This document shows positions 28,366 through 39,888 of a stretch of DNA of 64,000 nt, piece after piece (the stretch's first letter is position 1; each line of letters begins with the position of its first letter). The DNA lies in NCBI GenBank assembly GCA_958450365.1, contig CAUEEP010000740.1, forward strand, positions 3,695,001 to 3,759,000, given 5' to 3'. The notes beneath the pieces are model-generated. The model saw only the letters and a program-made list of their open reading frames with translations, made no database searches and was not told where the DNA came from. The position numbers and the translations under genes were made by a program. This DNA comes from Mesorhabditis belari (Eukaryota > Nematoda > Chromadorea > Rhabditida > Rhabditidae).

Positions 28366-31300
28366 TTAACCAGAACTTCCATCAATAGGCAATTCGGCTT
28401 TCGGTTGATGAACCTAAATTGTGCTTTCGTATTTTGAGTCAGAGGTTACGGCAGTTTAGTTTGAAGCTTTTGAGATACTTCTAGAGAAATTTTGAAAGTA
28501 GAGTAGCCCAAAGAAGTCGGTAAAGTATAAGATCTAGCCTCACCTCTACACTGGATCCGCCCAAAAGAGTCAAAATATCGCCCATCGTATTCAGCACTCC
28601 CATAATTGAGCGTTTTCGATCGCAAAGCTCGTCCAAATGCGTCAAAACATTGAAGCGCTCACATTCCAGGACTCCGAGCGTGTTCTGAATCAACGGTACT
28701 CTTTACACAAGCAATTTCGACACCTGCAACCATCGGTGATGTGTGCCACATTCTCTCCTCGCTCGTTGACAAAAACCGTTTGCCATTGTGCGCTCAATGT
28801 CATCAAAAATGGAAAACGCCTTTGAAATAGAAATAGAAAGTTTGAAAATGGAAAAAATACTTCTGAGAAAGTTGTCGACGAGCTCGTCAGATCGCCCCAA
28901 GCGAGTGGATAGCCACAGATCTGAATAATGGGAAGTTATTGATGAGAGGTTCTGATCAGACTTGCAGGCGGAATAAAGCGGAAACTTGAATATCTTTTAA
29001 TTATCAAAGAAAAAGTCAACAAATGGGGCAGCTACGTTTTTCCGCCGCAGCGCGTAACTGCCCTATTCGTTGGGTTTTGCAAAAGATATTAAATTTTCCC
29101 CTTTTTTTCGGTTTACAAGCTTGGTTCTTGTAAAGTGCTCTGTTTTCTAAGACGTGTAAACATTCGTAAACTACCATAATCTTATCCATTCTATCTGGCA
29201 TACTTTTTTGTGTCTTTTGTGAACCCCCAAGGGAACTAGGCCAAGGTATTTCATAAAACTAAAGGCCGATTACGGTAGTTTTTTGAAAGATGGCAAGTTT
29301 TAGAAAACGGACACGATTAACGTACCTTCATCTCGTTCTCCAATTCTCCTTTATAATGCTCTGCACACATCACTCTCAATCGTTTGCAATACGTGTCACT
29401 CGTTTTGTTGTAGACATCGCAAAACAGATTGAATGGGTTCCGGTCGCCCATCTGAAATCATTTTTGCAAGTGTTGAAATTTCGGAAACCCCCACCTGAAC
29501 ATTGTTTCCGATTTCACTCTGTTTTTCCAATCGGACGAAGCAACGCTCGACATGTTTCGGAAACGCTTTCACCGTATATTCAAGGGCACAAACGGGGCAA
29601 TTGTAAGTGACAACAGCCTAAAAAAATTAAATGTTCAACACTTCCAGTCAAGTCCCTTTACCTCGCTTTCATCTCCCTCATCTTCTTCCTCATCTTCCAC
29701 TGGTTCAATGTTCTTCACAACCTAAAGCACTTTGAAATTGATAAATTTTTTCCCATTTTTACCTCAACCCATTTTTGCACTCGTCCCATTCGTTCGACTA
29801 GCTTTTCGCTTTCCTTGATGCATTCTTCGATCTGAAAAAAAGTAGCTTTTCTTGTCTAAAAACAAAATCATAAGTATTGTATTTTGATTGCATGCCTGAA
29901 TTTCGACTTTCTTTCCCTGTTCCACGGCTCTCAAATAGTTCAATGGTGGAGCCTCCCAGAACTTCTTTGCGCGATCGGGCAACAGATCCAGACGAGCCTA
30001 TGCCATCAATAGTTAATCTTACGGATGTTAAAGTGTTTTCTAAAATGTGTCAACTTTTTTGAAATCAAAATCAATCAAAGGCAATCCAAAAGTTTGTTAT
30101 GACTAAATTTTTGCATGATCAAGTACGGTAGCTTTTTTTCTTCAAAAAAATACCTCTGCTCTCCGTAGCCCACACGCCTCCGAGCAATATTTACTGTCTT
30201 TTTGTGCAGCGAGAATACATTCTGGGCCTAAGATTGAAGAATTATTAATTGGGTTGCTAAGATTTGCTATTTTGTTAAACTCTTAGCATACTGAAGTGGT
30301 GTCCAAGATTGTTAGTGATCGAAAGCTACAAATCTCCTCAACAATTTAGCATTTGTTGGACTTTCGAGAATTTAACAGGCGAGATTGATATTTTATCAAC
30401 CTAGATAGATAACACCCACCAAAACATTGAACCGGTGATGGTTCTCTCGCTGCTTTTGCGGCCCGTTTCACCGTTTTTTGCTTTCTCGTCTCGTGCTCTC
30501 GATGCGCCTCTTCGATAGCTTTATTGCGAACTTCTAAATTGAATGGGTTGAACGTGCATTCCTTTCAAATTCCAAAACTTGCCAACTTTTAAAACTACCA
30601 TAATCCATCAAGCTGAATGTAAAAAGCTTTTATCTTAGGTTGAGTACCAAGTCTTTCATCCAAATTCATTTTCTAATTGAATAGGTCTCAAGCTACCAAA
30701 TGAAATACGGTTTTTTTCATTAGATAGCCCAATCATTTCTCTTGCAAATGACTTCTGAAAGTTTCTGAAAAGCTTTGTTTTGAAGGTTTGGAGGTCAAAA
30801 TTTCAGAATGATTCGCTTAGCGGTTTTCTTTTTGTGCTCATTTTTCATATTTTTAAAAGTACCAGTTTTCATTCTCGCAGATTATTCTAAAATACTAAAA
30901 CTTTTTAAAAGATGACAAAAAGTAAACGAGAAAGATTTATAATGAAAAAAAGCCGTTTGGCATTTAGTAGTTTGAAACTCGTTTAGTTAGATAATGAAAT
31001 GAAGAGTGCAACACTTAGTACTCAACCTAGTAGAATGATTACTGGATCTCGAGCAACTCGTTACCTTTAAAATCAATTTTCGGCTTCACTTCTACATAAT
31101 AATCTTCATCATCCGAATCATCGGAGATCTAAAGAACGGGAATTCGTAAGCTAAATCTCCAAACAAACCAATTGTTTCCTTTTTCGTCCTCTCCTTTTCT
31201 TTTCGGTGCCGACTTTTGCTGCAAAATTTCTTTGTATAGATTTTACTACACAAAACGGTACCTTTCTGTTGTTTTTCCTCCAATTCCTGCTTCAAAATTG

Positions 31301-32272
31301 GAGCCTGGATGCATTTGAAATGTGGGCATCCTTTGCGTTTGCTCAATTCACACAATGAACAATTCTCTGCTTTGAAACATCCAATACAGCCGCCGCCACA
31401 ACGAATTTCTGTAAAATAAAGATTTTGAAGTGAATCTGAGAAATTATAACTCACCATTTTCATCGGGTTTCTTGTCGATCACTTGCTCTTTCGGTTTATA
31501 GATAATCTTCAATTCGTTGTTTGCCTCAATGCAAGGCGGACAGAAATACGCTTCAATGGTGTTCGCTTCTCGTTTTGTTATCTAAAAGAATAACTCAAAA
31601 ATTTTCAGAAAATCGATGCGACATTCTTGTCAACGATTATTAGTAACAAAATTCAAAAGCAAATCCTCACATTGACACAATTCGCGTGAAACCATTTGTC
31701 GCATTTCTCGCAAGCGATCATGAATTTGTCTGCGTTGGCTGACTTGCATATACAGTACAGAATCTGAAAAAAATATTAAATTAGGAAGAATAATCGATGT
31801 CATAATTAGAATGAGCTTATTGTCTACTTTCAAAAACAAAAATAAAAACCTTGTCTTTTTTATCTAAGCGATCTATTTTTTTCGACCTATAAGAGCTTAC
31901 AAGCTTAACTAGTATCCTGTCTACTTTGTCAATGCAAAGAATTTCTTTACGATTAGTTCACTCCATTGCATGAGGAGAATTGAGCTAGTTATTTTGTATC
32001 TCTAAACGACTTACCGGTTCAGGTTTCACATTTTCTGCTTCTGCTTCTGCTTCGTTGCTCGTTGTTGGATTCATCACGATCTCTTGTGTATCCATTGTTT
32101 CAATCGGTTCATTTTTCACTTCACCGAGTATCATCTAAAAGAAATTTTAAATTCAAAACATTAAATAAATGTCTCACCGTAATTAATTGTCCTTCTGGCT
32201 GGCTTGGAATTTCCTAAAATAAGATGAATATAGTTTTACGTATAAGCATACCAAAGTGGGAACATTTTCCAT
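28366..32272 (-). CDS. cfp-1: CXXC finger protein 1 homologue, COMPASS/SET1 subunit
   Basis: Targets the SET1/COMPASS H3K4 methyltransferase to promoters in the nucleus. Nineteen exons give about 556 aa. A PHD finger (residues about 62-110) reads YCICKSANADKFMIACEKCD, WFHANC, YFCPPC. A CXXC-like zinc region (about 134-170) reads RCGGGCIGCFKAENCSLCEL then GCPHFKC. It is followed by a basic stretch (KKRRGRKRK), an acidic linker, a coiled-coil-like IEECIKESEKLVERMGRVQK, and the C-terminal Cys/His region (NCPVCA, NPFNLFCDVYNKTSDTYCKR, GEL, ICGYPLAW) typical of CFP1. One intron starts with GC (after KVEIQ at about 29897). The start at 32272 precedes a 7-codon first exon. Confidence 0.92.
29142..29310. 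mobile_element. Family C short inverted-repeat element in a cfp-1 intron
   Basis: TTTTCTAAGACGTGTAAACA and TAAACTACCATAATCTTATC on the left; GATTACGGTAGTTTTTTGAA with GATGGCAAGTTTTAGAAAAC on the right. Confidence 0.75.
30635..31031. mobile_element. Mariner-like MITE in a cfp-1 intron
   Basis: Termini TTAGGTTGAGTACCAAGTCT and, reversed, CTAGGTTGAGTACTAAGTGT. Further arm pairing includes TTCATTTTCTAATTGAAT against TTCATTATCTAACT and CAAATGAAATACGGTTTTTT against CAAACGGCTTTTTTTC. About 397 bp, no ORF. Confidence 0.75.
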
Positions 32273-32516
32273 GATGTCAGTCCTTTACTTTAACTTGTAA
32301 AAGAATTTGAAACTATAACAAGGAGGTTTGAATAAAATGAAAAGGCCATTCAATTACAAAGAAGCTTTGTGTAAAGGAGCGTCGCGTACACACTCAACAG
32401 AAAATACGGTGAGACAATTATTTAGTGTGAAATGAAAGAATTACGGCAGGTATAGCATAGACAGCAAAGGAGTAATAGCTTGATGAATGCAGTGAAATTT
32501 TATCGTAAGTAGACTA

Positions 32517-32805
32517 ATGCTCATAAATTCTCTTAAGAACCCTGGAACACAAAGTAGAAAGCTAAGTATGCCATCTCTTGTATGGCAATTCATGACCAAA
32601 CACAAAGAGAATGACAAGCTTTTTGCCAACTGCTATCTATGTGCAAAAGAATGCACACCTCAGTTTACCCCAACTGCCACCACTTCTATGAGGAAACATT
32701 TAAAAGTAGTTTTTTTTTCTTTAATTATTGCAAACACTTAAATTAGAAGAAGCATTCTAAAGCGTGGAGATTGAAAATAAGCGTAGAATCGTTGAAGCAA
32801 GCGTG
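32517..32805 (+). pseudogene. BED-type zinc-finger fragment
   Basis: The plus strand reads PSLVWQFMTKHKENDKLFAN, CYLCAKECTPQFTPTATTSM, RKHLK, then after GTAGTT and an acceptor AAATTAG, KKHSKAWRLKI. W, F, C-x2-C and H-x(4-5)-H give a BED finger (S-x-V-W-x-x-F ... C-x-x-C ... H-L-x-x-H). The continuation shifts frame: IENKRRIVEASVIKRINSAD is open in another frame. BED fingers occur in hAT-type transposases and in host proteins. Its isolation, frame change and position just upstream of cfp-1 suggest a transposase-derived remnant. Confidence 0.5.
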
Positions 32806-32941
32806 ATTAAAAGAATCAACTCTGCTGATCCAAATGTAAAACAATTGCTAGTGCTGGAAGTAGTTTTCCATTTCTTTTGTTCATTTTTCGAAAGAACGAT
32901 ACGCTGCTAGCATTAGCATTAACTGATAAAACGCAATTTTT

Positions 32942-33220
32942 GGGGTAGGCTACTTTGCGCCAAATTTTTTGCGCAACAGGATCATTTGCGCAACTGGGTC
33001 ATTTGAGCAACTGGGTCATTTGCGCAACTCGCCATAACTTTCTTCGAAGTCGGCCAATCTTTATGATTTGTGGTTTCATTTTGTTGTACTTATACTACTT
33101 ATTGAGATCTACAAAATGAAACCAAAATCATAAAGATTGGTTCACTTAGAAGAAAGTTATGGCGAGTTGCGCAAACGACCCAGTTGCGCAAAAAAGTTTG
33201 ACGCAAGGTAGCCTACCCCC
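32942..33220. mobile_element. Family A inverted-repeat element, copy 4
   Basis: GGGGTAGGCTACTTTGCGCC at the start and GCAAGGTAGCCTACCCC at the end. Contains two GGGTCATTTGxGCAACT units on the left and AACTCGCCATAACTTTCTTC plus its reverse complement. Confidence 0.9.
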
Positions 33221-34440
33221 AATTTTTTTGTTGCAGACGGTGCTGGAGCTAATTCATATGAATTTACCACGATAAAATTAACATCTTTAAAATATTTTGC
33301 CTTACTTTTCGAATATTTTACTTTGCACATTTAATCCACAATTTGGTGAAACGCTTTAAAGAGGCTTTATTATAAAAAAAATTCGAGCAGCAATTTATGT
33401 GTAATATGTAATGGTCCACTTTCCGCTTTTCAAAATGCATGAAGAACCTATAGATTAGAATAAAAAAATAAGAATGGCTTACAAATTAAAAAAAACTCGA
33501 TCAAAAACTAGACCTAGATAACTAGAGAAAAACAAAAACTAACTACGAGTTTTTGTAGAACGGTTAATAATGAACTTTCGACTGTAGAACCAATGAAAAA
33601 CGTAACTAAATATGTAACCAATGAAAAACGTAACTAAATATGTATGTACTTAAAACTTTACATTTTAAAAAGTTTTTTTTTTGGATACGGGCTTGAGTCC
33701 ATCCCCTGATTGAGCTTAGCGCTGGGCTAAACGAAAAGTACTGGCCCTTTTAATTTAAATATTCGAAAAAATAATGACCAAAGACGACTTTCAATTAATT
33801 AAATTATTAAGTTAACGTTTAAAATTGAAACATTCCATTACAGCTGGCGGACTCCTGCCTCTTTTCTTTTCATTTCATCAAAACTTTACGAGTTTCATCG
33901 TCATTACTGCAAAAAAATCTTATCGAACAGCAATTACAAAAAGAATTTGCAGATTAATTGAAAAAGCTAATCATCAACAGCAACAATATAAACAGAACAA
34001 AAACAGCACAAAAGCTAATCACAACAGCAACAATATAAACAGCAACAGCAACAGCAACAGCAACAAAAAGCTAATCATCAACAGCAACATCAACAAAAAG
34101 CTAATCATCAACAGCAACAATAACAATTTTGCTTTGAAAGTCAAATGTAAAAGTTCTACTGTGAACTTTTTCACCAAAAATAAAAGGTTTTGTTGAAATG
34201 TTTATCTCAAAGGAAATTCTATTATCGATTCTCTATTTCATTTTCAATTTCATTCTGATTCCATCGACATTATTGACTCTCACCGCCTGAAAGCTATCAC
34301 TCTTCCACTTTTTCACCAAAAATAAAAGGTTTTGTTGAAATGTTGTACTTCTTCATCCTTTGTCTTCAAATCAAAAAACATAGTAAAAGTTTATTCATTG
34401 TTACTGTGAGTGTGAAAAATGAGATCAAGAAATTGGTTAA
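33221..34440. repeat. Intergenic low-complexity DNA
   Basis: Contains a tandem AACCAATGAAAAACGTAACT duplication (33590-33650), a CAACAG/GCTAATCA compound repeat (33965-34125), and two direct copies of TTTTTCACCAAAAATAAAAG (at about 34168 and 34308). The plus-strand Asn/Gln-rich frame here is a product of the CAACAG repeat. No gene seen. Confidence 0.6.
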
Positions 34441-34458
34441 AACATGCGAATTGTTGAC

Positions 34459-35558
34459 TTAGCCGAATCTTGGTTTAAGATGTTTGAGAAGTCGCGCGTA
34501 TTTCATCGGTTGATCTTCTTCTCCATCGAATGGCGATCGTCGAGACTAAAATTCGGATTTTTAGACAGATTTTTAGACAGATTTTTAAAAGATTTTCTCA
34601 TCGATCAAGTTAGAGTGACTCTTTTGCACGGCTTTCAATCTCATTGCTTACAATTCGTAAAGGAATTACTTTGTATGTAAAGCGTTTCTAACCTTTCTGT
34701 CAATTTTCTAAAAACTACGTAACCTTGCCTATAGTTTTATTTAGTATATTTATTAGGTTGATGCAAAAGTCTTTTTCATTTTTTTCGTCTGCCGTTTCAA
34801 GCCAACAAATGCACCAATTAAACTACGGTTGATTTCATTAGAAAAACCAATTATTTTTCTGCAAAATAACATTAAAACGGGTTTAAAAATATTTTATGCC
34901 TGGATTTTCTTGAGAGTATGAAGTCGGGTAGTCAAAAAGGGCTAACTCGATGATGCGGTTTAGACACCTTAGCTAAAGAAAAACTATCTTCATAGTCAAT
35001 AGATAAAAGATAGAGAAAAAAAGTTTGATATTTCGCCAAAATTTCAGAGAAATTCATTCAGCCAATTTTTCCGTAGAGTTTTTTATAGATTTTTACGAAA
35101 AAGGCGTTTTTCACTCTCGAATTTGCTTCAAAGTGAACCGAAATTCATTTAAAAAGATGCAAATTGAACAAAAAAACACTTTATATTTAGAGAAAAGCAT
35201 AGGTTAATTGGTGAATTTGTTACTTTTTAACAGAAGTACGAAAAAAATGAAAAAGACTTTTGCATCAACCTAATATTTTTGATTATTTTAGGATTTGCTA
35301 ATGATTTTAAAAATGCAAAAGTGGATAGATTGGATAAAAATTGGTGCTTTTCGGAATTTGACACATTTTAGAAAACGCTTATTTACTCGACAGTAATTAG
35401 GCACAGATGTGCTTTGTTTCGTTTTTACTTTCAATACTCTTTTTCTTTACCTTTGATGAAATGAAATCTTCATATTCAGGCTCGAGAAGTGGCCAGGATA
35501 ACACGAAAACGCTCAAGAGTTGAAGAAATAATAGAGATAACCAGAGGCGGAAGGTCAT
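34459..35558 (-). CDS. flp-33: RFamide-like neuropeptide precursor, flp-33-like
   Basis: Two exons. Exon 1 (35451-35558, ATG just after TTTCAG) encodes a signal peptide, FRLWLSLLFLQLLSVFVLSW, then PLLEPEYEDFISSK. Exon 2 (34459-34545, after TTTTTAG) begins SRR, a dibasic processing site, then SPFDGEEDQP and ends KYARLLKHLKPRFG followed by a stop. The Gly is an amidation donor, so the predicted product is a 24-residue peptide ending KPRF-amide. This matches the C. elegans FLP-33 peptide in length (24), P2, G5, E7-D8 and the KPRF end (from memory). The precursor is 64 aa. The 905-bp intron contains a mariner-like element. It probably acts as a secreted neuromodulator. Confidence 0.72.
34753..35273. 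mobile_element. Mariner-like MITE inside the neuropeptide intron
   Basis: Perfect terminal repeats beginning TTAGGTTGATGCAAAAGTCT, about 33 bp, flanked by TA on both sides. The TTAGGTTGxTGCAAAAGT start is the known mariner terminal pattern. Inner arms pair further (CAACAAATGC region poorly). No transposase. Confidence 0.9.
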
Positions 35559-35644
35559 CGTTTTAAAGAATCCTGAAATTTCTTTTGAAAGCATTCATTT
35601 CCAATATTATTATAGATTCAACCAAGATTTGGGTATTAATCAAA

Positions 35645-35728
35645 AACAGAAACATGATGCCAAAGCAAGCAAGATGATGCCAAAGCAAGCAAGATGATGC
35701 CAAAGCAAGCAAGATGATGCCAAAGATT
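35645..35728. repeat. Tandem 20-mer GATGATGCCAAAGCAAGCAA
   Basis: Four consecutive units, the last truncated, upstream of the neuropeptide gene. Confidence 0.95.
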
Positions 35729-36196
35729 AGCCAAGAGTAGAAAAATGGAGAAGTAGAGAGATTTTCAAATACAAAATCACGCAATAGAATACATTTGAGC
35801 AAATTAGAAATACAATTGGCTGTTAAAAATAATTTTTGGAGAAATTTAGAGGATTGGATTCTTGGATTTTGAAAACTAACCATTCAGCTGGGCTAAACGA
35901 TTGAGAAAATAGCCCTAAAGCTTGTTTAATTCCGAAATTCTCTACAGAAAATGGGTTTGAAAAATTCTTGGTAATTAAGAAATTAAGAAATTTTAGCCTG
36001 ATTCTTTAAAGTGTCCATTTTTCGACAAGAAGAGCCAACACCCATCAATTTTTCGAGAAGAAAATTTCCGTTTATAATTTCCTTTCGAATATTTGTTTTG
36101 CATTGAGATTAGCTATTTTTAGCTATTTTTGTTTAGCTATTTTTGGGGAATTTGCGTACAGAAAGGTGGAAAATACAAAATTTGGACAGATTTTCT

Positions 36197-36435
36197 TTAA
36201 CACGTTGACGACAATGGCGTTTTTGCACAAACAATCGCATGGGACAACGTTGTTTTTTTTCGACAAAAAACGTCACCTGACACCAGGTGACAATGTCCCA
36301 GGCGAACGAATATTTTGCATCAGGTGACAATGTCGACAGCATCAGGTGACAATGTCGACAGCATCAGGTGACAATGTCGACAGCATCAGGTGACAATGTC
36401 GACAGCATCAGGTGACAATGTCGTCAACGTGTTAA
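36197..36435. mobile_element. PiggyBac-like TTAA foldback with internal tandem repeat
   Basis: Ends TTAACACGTTGACGACA and TGTCGTCAACGTGTTAA, with TTAA at both extremities. Inside are five copies of the 22-mer that reads GCATCAGGTGACAATGTCGA plus CA (36317-36425), and a nested hairpin CACCTGACACCAGGTG. TTAACACGTTGA-type ends are typical of piggyBac-like elements. No transposase. Confidence 0.8.
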
Positions 36436-36439
36436 AATA

Positions 36440-39210
36440 TTTTGTGAAATCAGATAGAATTATGGTTTTTGTATAAATTTCTTTACGAAAAGAGTAATTT
36501 GACAAAATTGCATTGTTCTTGTGTGTGTGTGTGTGTGTTTTTCTTTCTTTGTCTATTTGATGTAATGAATTCGAAATGTCGACCGAACACGCAAAGAATT
36601 GAGAACAAATTGGACAACACATTCACGAAGAATGAAATAAGAAAAGGATTTTCTAGCAAAATAATAACAAAACTTCTAAAGGAAAAAAAAAACTAATTTT
36701 CTTTTCTTTTCTCTTTCGAGAAAACGATAAAATTTTATGGGACTCAAAGTGAAACAAAAGAAGATATGGAGGTAAAGTTTTTCACATTTTTTTTTCTTCT
36801 AGACTTCTTAAAGCAAAGTCGTTATTCTATACTTAAATACAATATTTGACGAACTGTTTTGCATGCATGCTCTTGGAGAATCTCAAGAATAAACTAAATA
36901 GAACTTTTAACAAAAGAAATAGGAACCGGATGGCACGTTTTAGGAAACAAGTTCTGTCTGCTAAACAAGTTCTGTTTGAGCTTAAACATTAATTTCTTGC
37001 TACATTCACCATTTAGCAAGCAGAACTTATTTCCTAAAACGTAAAATCCGATCCGCAGACGATGAGGATTAGAAAGTGCAAATGTAACGGCTCCAACTTT
37101 CGAAAACTAGCCTAGCCTCGGGAGCTGGTCAAAACACCACCACGGCAAAAATATCCCCTCCACGGTTAATTTTCCATGTGTTTCTTATTCTTATTGGATG
37201 CAGAATAAAATTATCTACATTTTATCTACATTTTGCATACTTTGGGATCACTTAAAACAAAAATGGTGTCGAGAAAAGCTCAAAGTTAACCTCTTTTTGC
37301 GCCCTTTTTCGTTTTTTTTTGGCATTTTCTCAGCCCAGATTTGTTCTAAACGGCTCCAAAAGATACAGCAGATAGCTAATTTTTTTGTTCTACATTCAAT
37401 GAAAATAAGAAACACAAATAAACTTAACTACAAGCGAATTATTTTGGCCGGCGCTGTTTGAACCAGCTCCCTTAGCCTTGTCTCTAGTCTTTATCTCAAT
37501 CACTTTACTTTTTGTATTTTTTTAGTATCTTATATGATTTTGGATATCTTGAATTTCTTTTGATATTCAAAATCTGATCAAAAGTAGATAAATTGGAGGC
37601 AATGTTACGACAGTTTATAATAGAAAATGCGTCACATTCACCATTTAGCTTGCGTCACATTCACCATTAGATTCTTTGAGAGGAAATTATTATACTTATG
37701 ATTATGATTTATTATTATTGTTATTATTGTTAGAAAATTATTATTCTTATACTTTTCATATTGTGTTTTTTTTGTGTAGATTAGTATAAATAAAGATCCA
37801 GAAAAAAGATCCAGAAAAAATCCAGAAAGATCCAATAAATAGAGATCCAGAAAAAAAGTAAAAAAAGATTTTCAAACCCAAATCCTGTCAAGCCATAATG
37901 TGGCCATAGATTCGAATATCCATATACTCGAATAATACAAATCACCTCAACTGAATTAATCTATAAGGAAATTCATAAAACAATAGCGACTTTTTTTTTG
38001 TGTTTACTCAATGAACAAAAGAGATTCGACTGAGGATGACTGTGGTGAGAAAAGAGTGATTTCAAAGTGAAAATGAAAGAAGTGAGAAGCCCGAGTATTC
38101 TCAAACATTCTCACATTGCTTACTTCAAGTAAAGAAAGAAAAAGACGAGGAAATCTTATTTTCCTTCAAATTTTCTCCAACATCGCCATTGAAATGAAAA
38201 GAATTCCCTTGTCTTTTTGTTGAGTGACTTCATCGAAATCTTGATTCAACGGAATCTTTGCTTGTCTCTTTTTTCAAAGTATTCCCTTTCGCTTCGATGG
38301 ATTTCAATTCAAGAAATTATTTGGTTCCTTTGAAAAGAACAAGTTGACAATGAAAAAAAAACACATTTTTTGATTTTAAGACTAATAGAAAAGACTAAAG
38401 TTTGAGAAAAAAAGATTAAAAAGTTGATAAAATGATAAAAAAGAGTTTTAAAATTGAAAACTCATCGGTGAATGATTTTGGTAAATGGTAAATGGTAAAT
38501 GCTTAAATGGCAAATGCTTAAATGGCAAATGCTTAAATGGTAAATGCTTAAATGGTAAATGGTAAAGGGTAAATGGTAAATGGTTTTACAATGAAATGGT
38601 TTTGATTCTTTTAACTTAAAAATAACAAAAGATTGAGTGAAATGAAGAAACTGGTGAAGAAGAATGAGCTTTACAAACTTGTCGAGCATCTGCATTACTG
38701 TTTACAATAAGATTTAGCTGAAAAACGGAACACGAATTTCAGACGTGAAAACTCGCGAATAGTAAATTCTGTTTGTACAATATGGAATTGATTTTAGAAA
38801 AGAAAATGCCAAAGATCTAAAAAACTTACTTGCGAATGTGAATTCTAGAAAGAGAAATGAGATTTCCCCCCAATGGAATCATCGCTTCAAATTCTCCTCT
38901 CATCCTCAGATTCCCTTTTTTCACTCTCGGCTTTCACAAACTTTTTCTAACTAAAAAAAAAACATTCAGAAACCAATTAGGATCTCAAGAGAAATTTTTG
39001 ACTCAAGATTGATGAGAAACTGATTTTTTTTGATGAAAAAAGCTGAGTTTTTCCTGGAACTTGAAAAAAAGTTGCCAGATGCTGAATGAAATTTTAAAAT
39101 ACTGTTTCTAGAGTAACAAATTCATGACTATTGTAATAGTTTTGAAAGCGAAGATTAATGAACATGGATATGCTTTAAAGCTTACACTTACATGAGTTAA
39201 ATTAAATTTT
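36440..39210. other. Gene-poor intergenic region with foldbacks
   Basis: Contains a GTGTGT tract (36520-36538), an inverted repeat around AAACAAGTTCTGTCTGCTAA (36928-37047), a second of about 380 bp (37098-37482; GGGAGCTGGTCAAAAC against GGAGCTGGTTCAAACAG), a family C end (37600-37660), and a tandem AAATGGTAAATGCTT array (38480-38582). No convincing gene was found on either strand. Confidence 0.6.
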
Positions 39211-39213
39211 GAT

Positions 39214-39570
39214 TACCGTATTTTCTGTAATAGTAGTGCGCACTACTATTTTTCAACCCCCCTCCTGCCTGCACTACTATTACAACGCACACATTACAGA
39301 CACAAGCCACACACACCACAGAGTGGCCCACAGACAAGGACAAATCAACAACCAGACAATTGACCCGACAAGACCCAACGCGCAAGGGCGCAAAAAAAAA
39401 GGAAAAAAAAAAAAAAGAGGAATAGGAGGGGGAATGGAATTCAAAGAAAAGCAAAAAAAAAAAAACCCAAAAAAAAAAAAAAAAGAAAGAGAAGAAAGAA
39501 GAAGAGAAGAAAGAAAAAAAAAGAAAAAAGAAGCGCGCAGACTGCACTACTATTACAGAAAATACGGTAT
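39214..39570. mobile_element. Inverted-repeat element with purine-rich interior
   Basis: Termini TACCGTATTTTCTGTAATAG continuing TAGTGC and the exact reverse complement at 39544-39569. The end sequence is related to family B (TACCGTAAATACTGTAATAG). The interior from about 39390 to 39535 is almost pure A/G on the plus strand, which generates long spurious Lys/Glu/Arg open frames. Confidence 0.85.
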
Positions 39571-39689
39571 CTTTTCTCCAGAAATGGTCTGCCCCGGCTC
39601 TAGGATCTGTAATATCAAGCCAAACCACAAAACAGGACCAGTCCTGGCTTACCAGCTTCTATCAAGCCCAGGGACCTTTATGGGTCAGG

Positions 39690-39782
39690 TCTGCAGTATA
39701 GTCAGGTCCAGGTCCATGCCTAGTATAGTCAGGTCCAGGTCCATGCCTAGTATAGTCAGGTCCAGGTCCATGCCTAGCTTCT
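39690..39782. repeat. Tandem 28-mer, about three copies
   Basis: Unit starts TATAGTCAGGTCCAGGTCCA and ends TGCCTAG. It sits in a broader island enriched for GGTCC, GGCC and CCTAG words (39590-39860). Confidence 0.95.
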
Positions 39783-39888
39783 GCCATGACCGTTGAAAGC
39801 CCAGTGAACCCAGCTCACCATGCCTAGTCTGGCTTTTAAGCCCTAGGATCCAGCACATCTAAGCTAGACATGAGACATTCCAAGCCGA

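Noticed and set aside
33825..34196. Plus-strand Asn/Gln-rich open frame of 123 codons
   Set aside because: Its biased half is encoded by a CAACAG/AAGCTAATCA compound repeat, and no splice sites, start context or conserved part support it.
39209..39796. Long open frames on both strands of the 39.2-39.8 kb region
   Set aside because: They are generated by the purine-only interior of an inverted-repeat element and a 28-bp tandem repeat.
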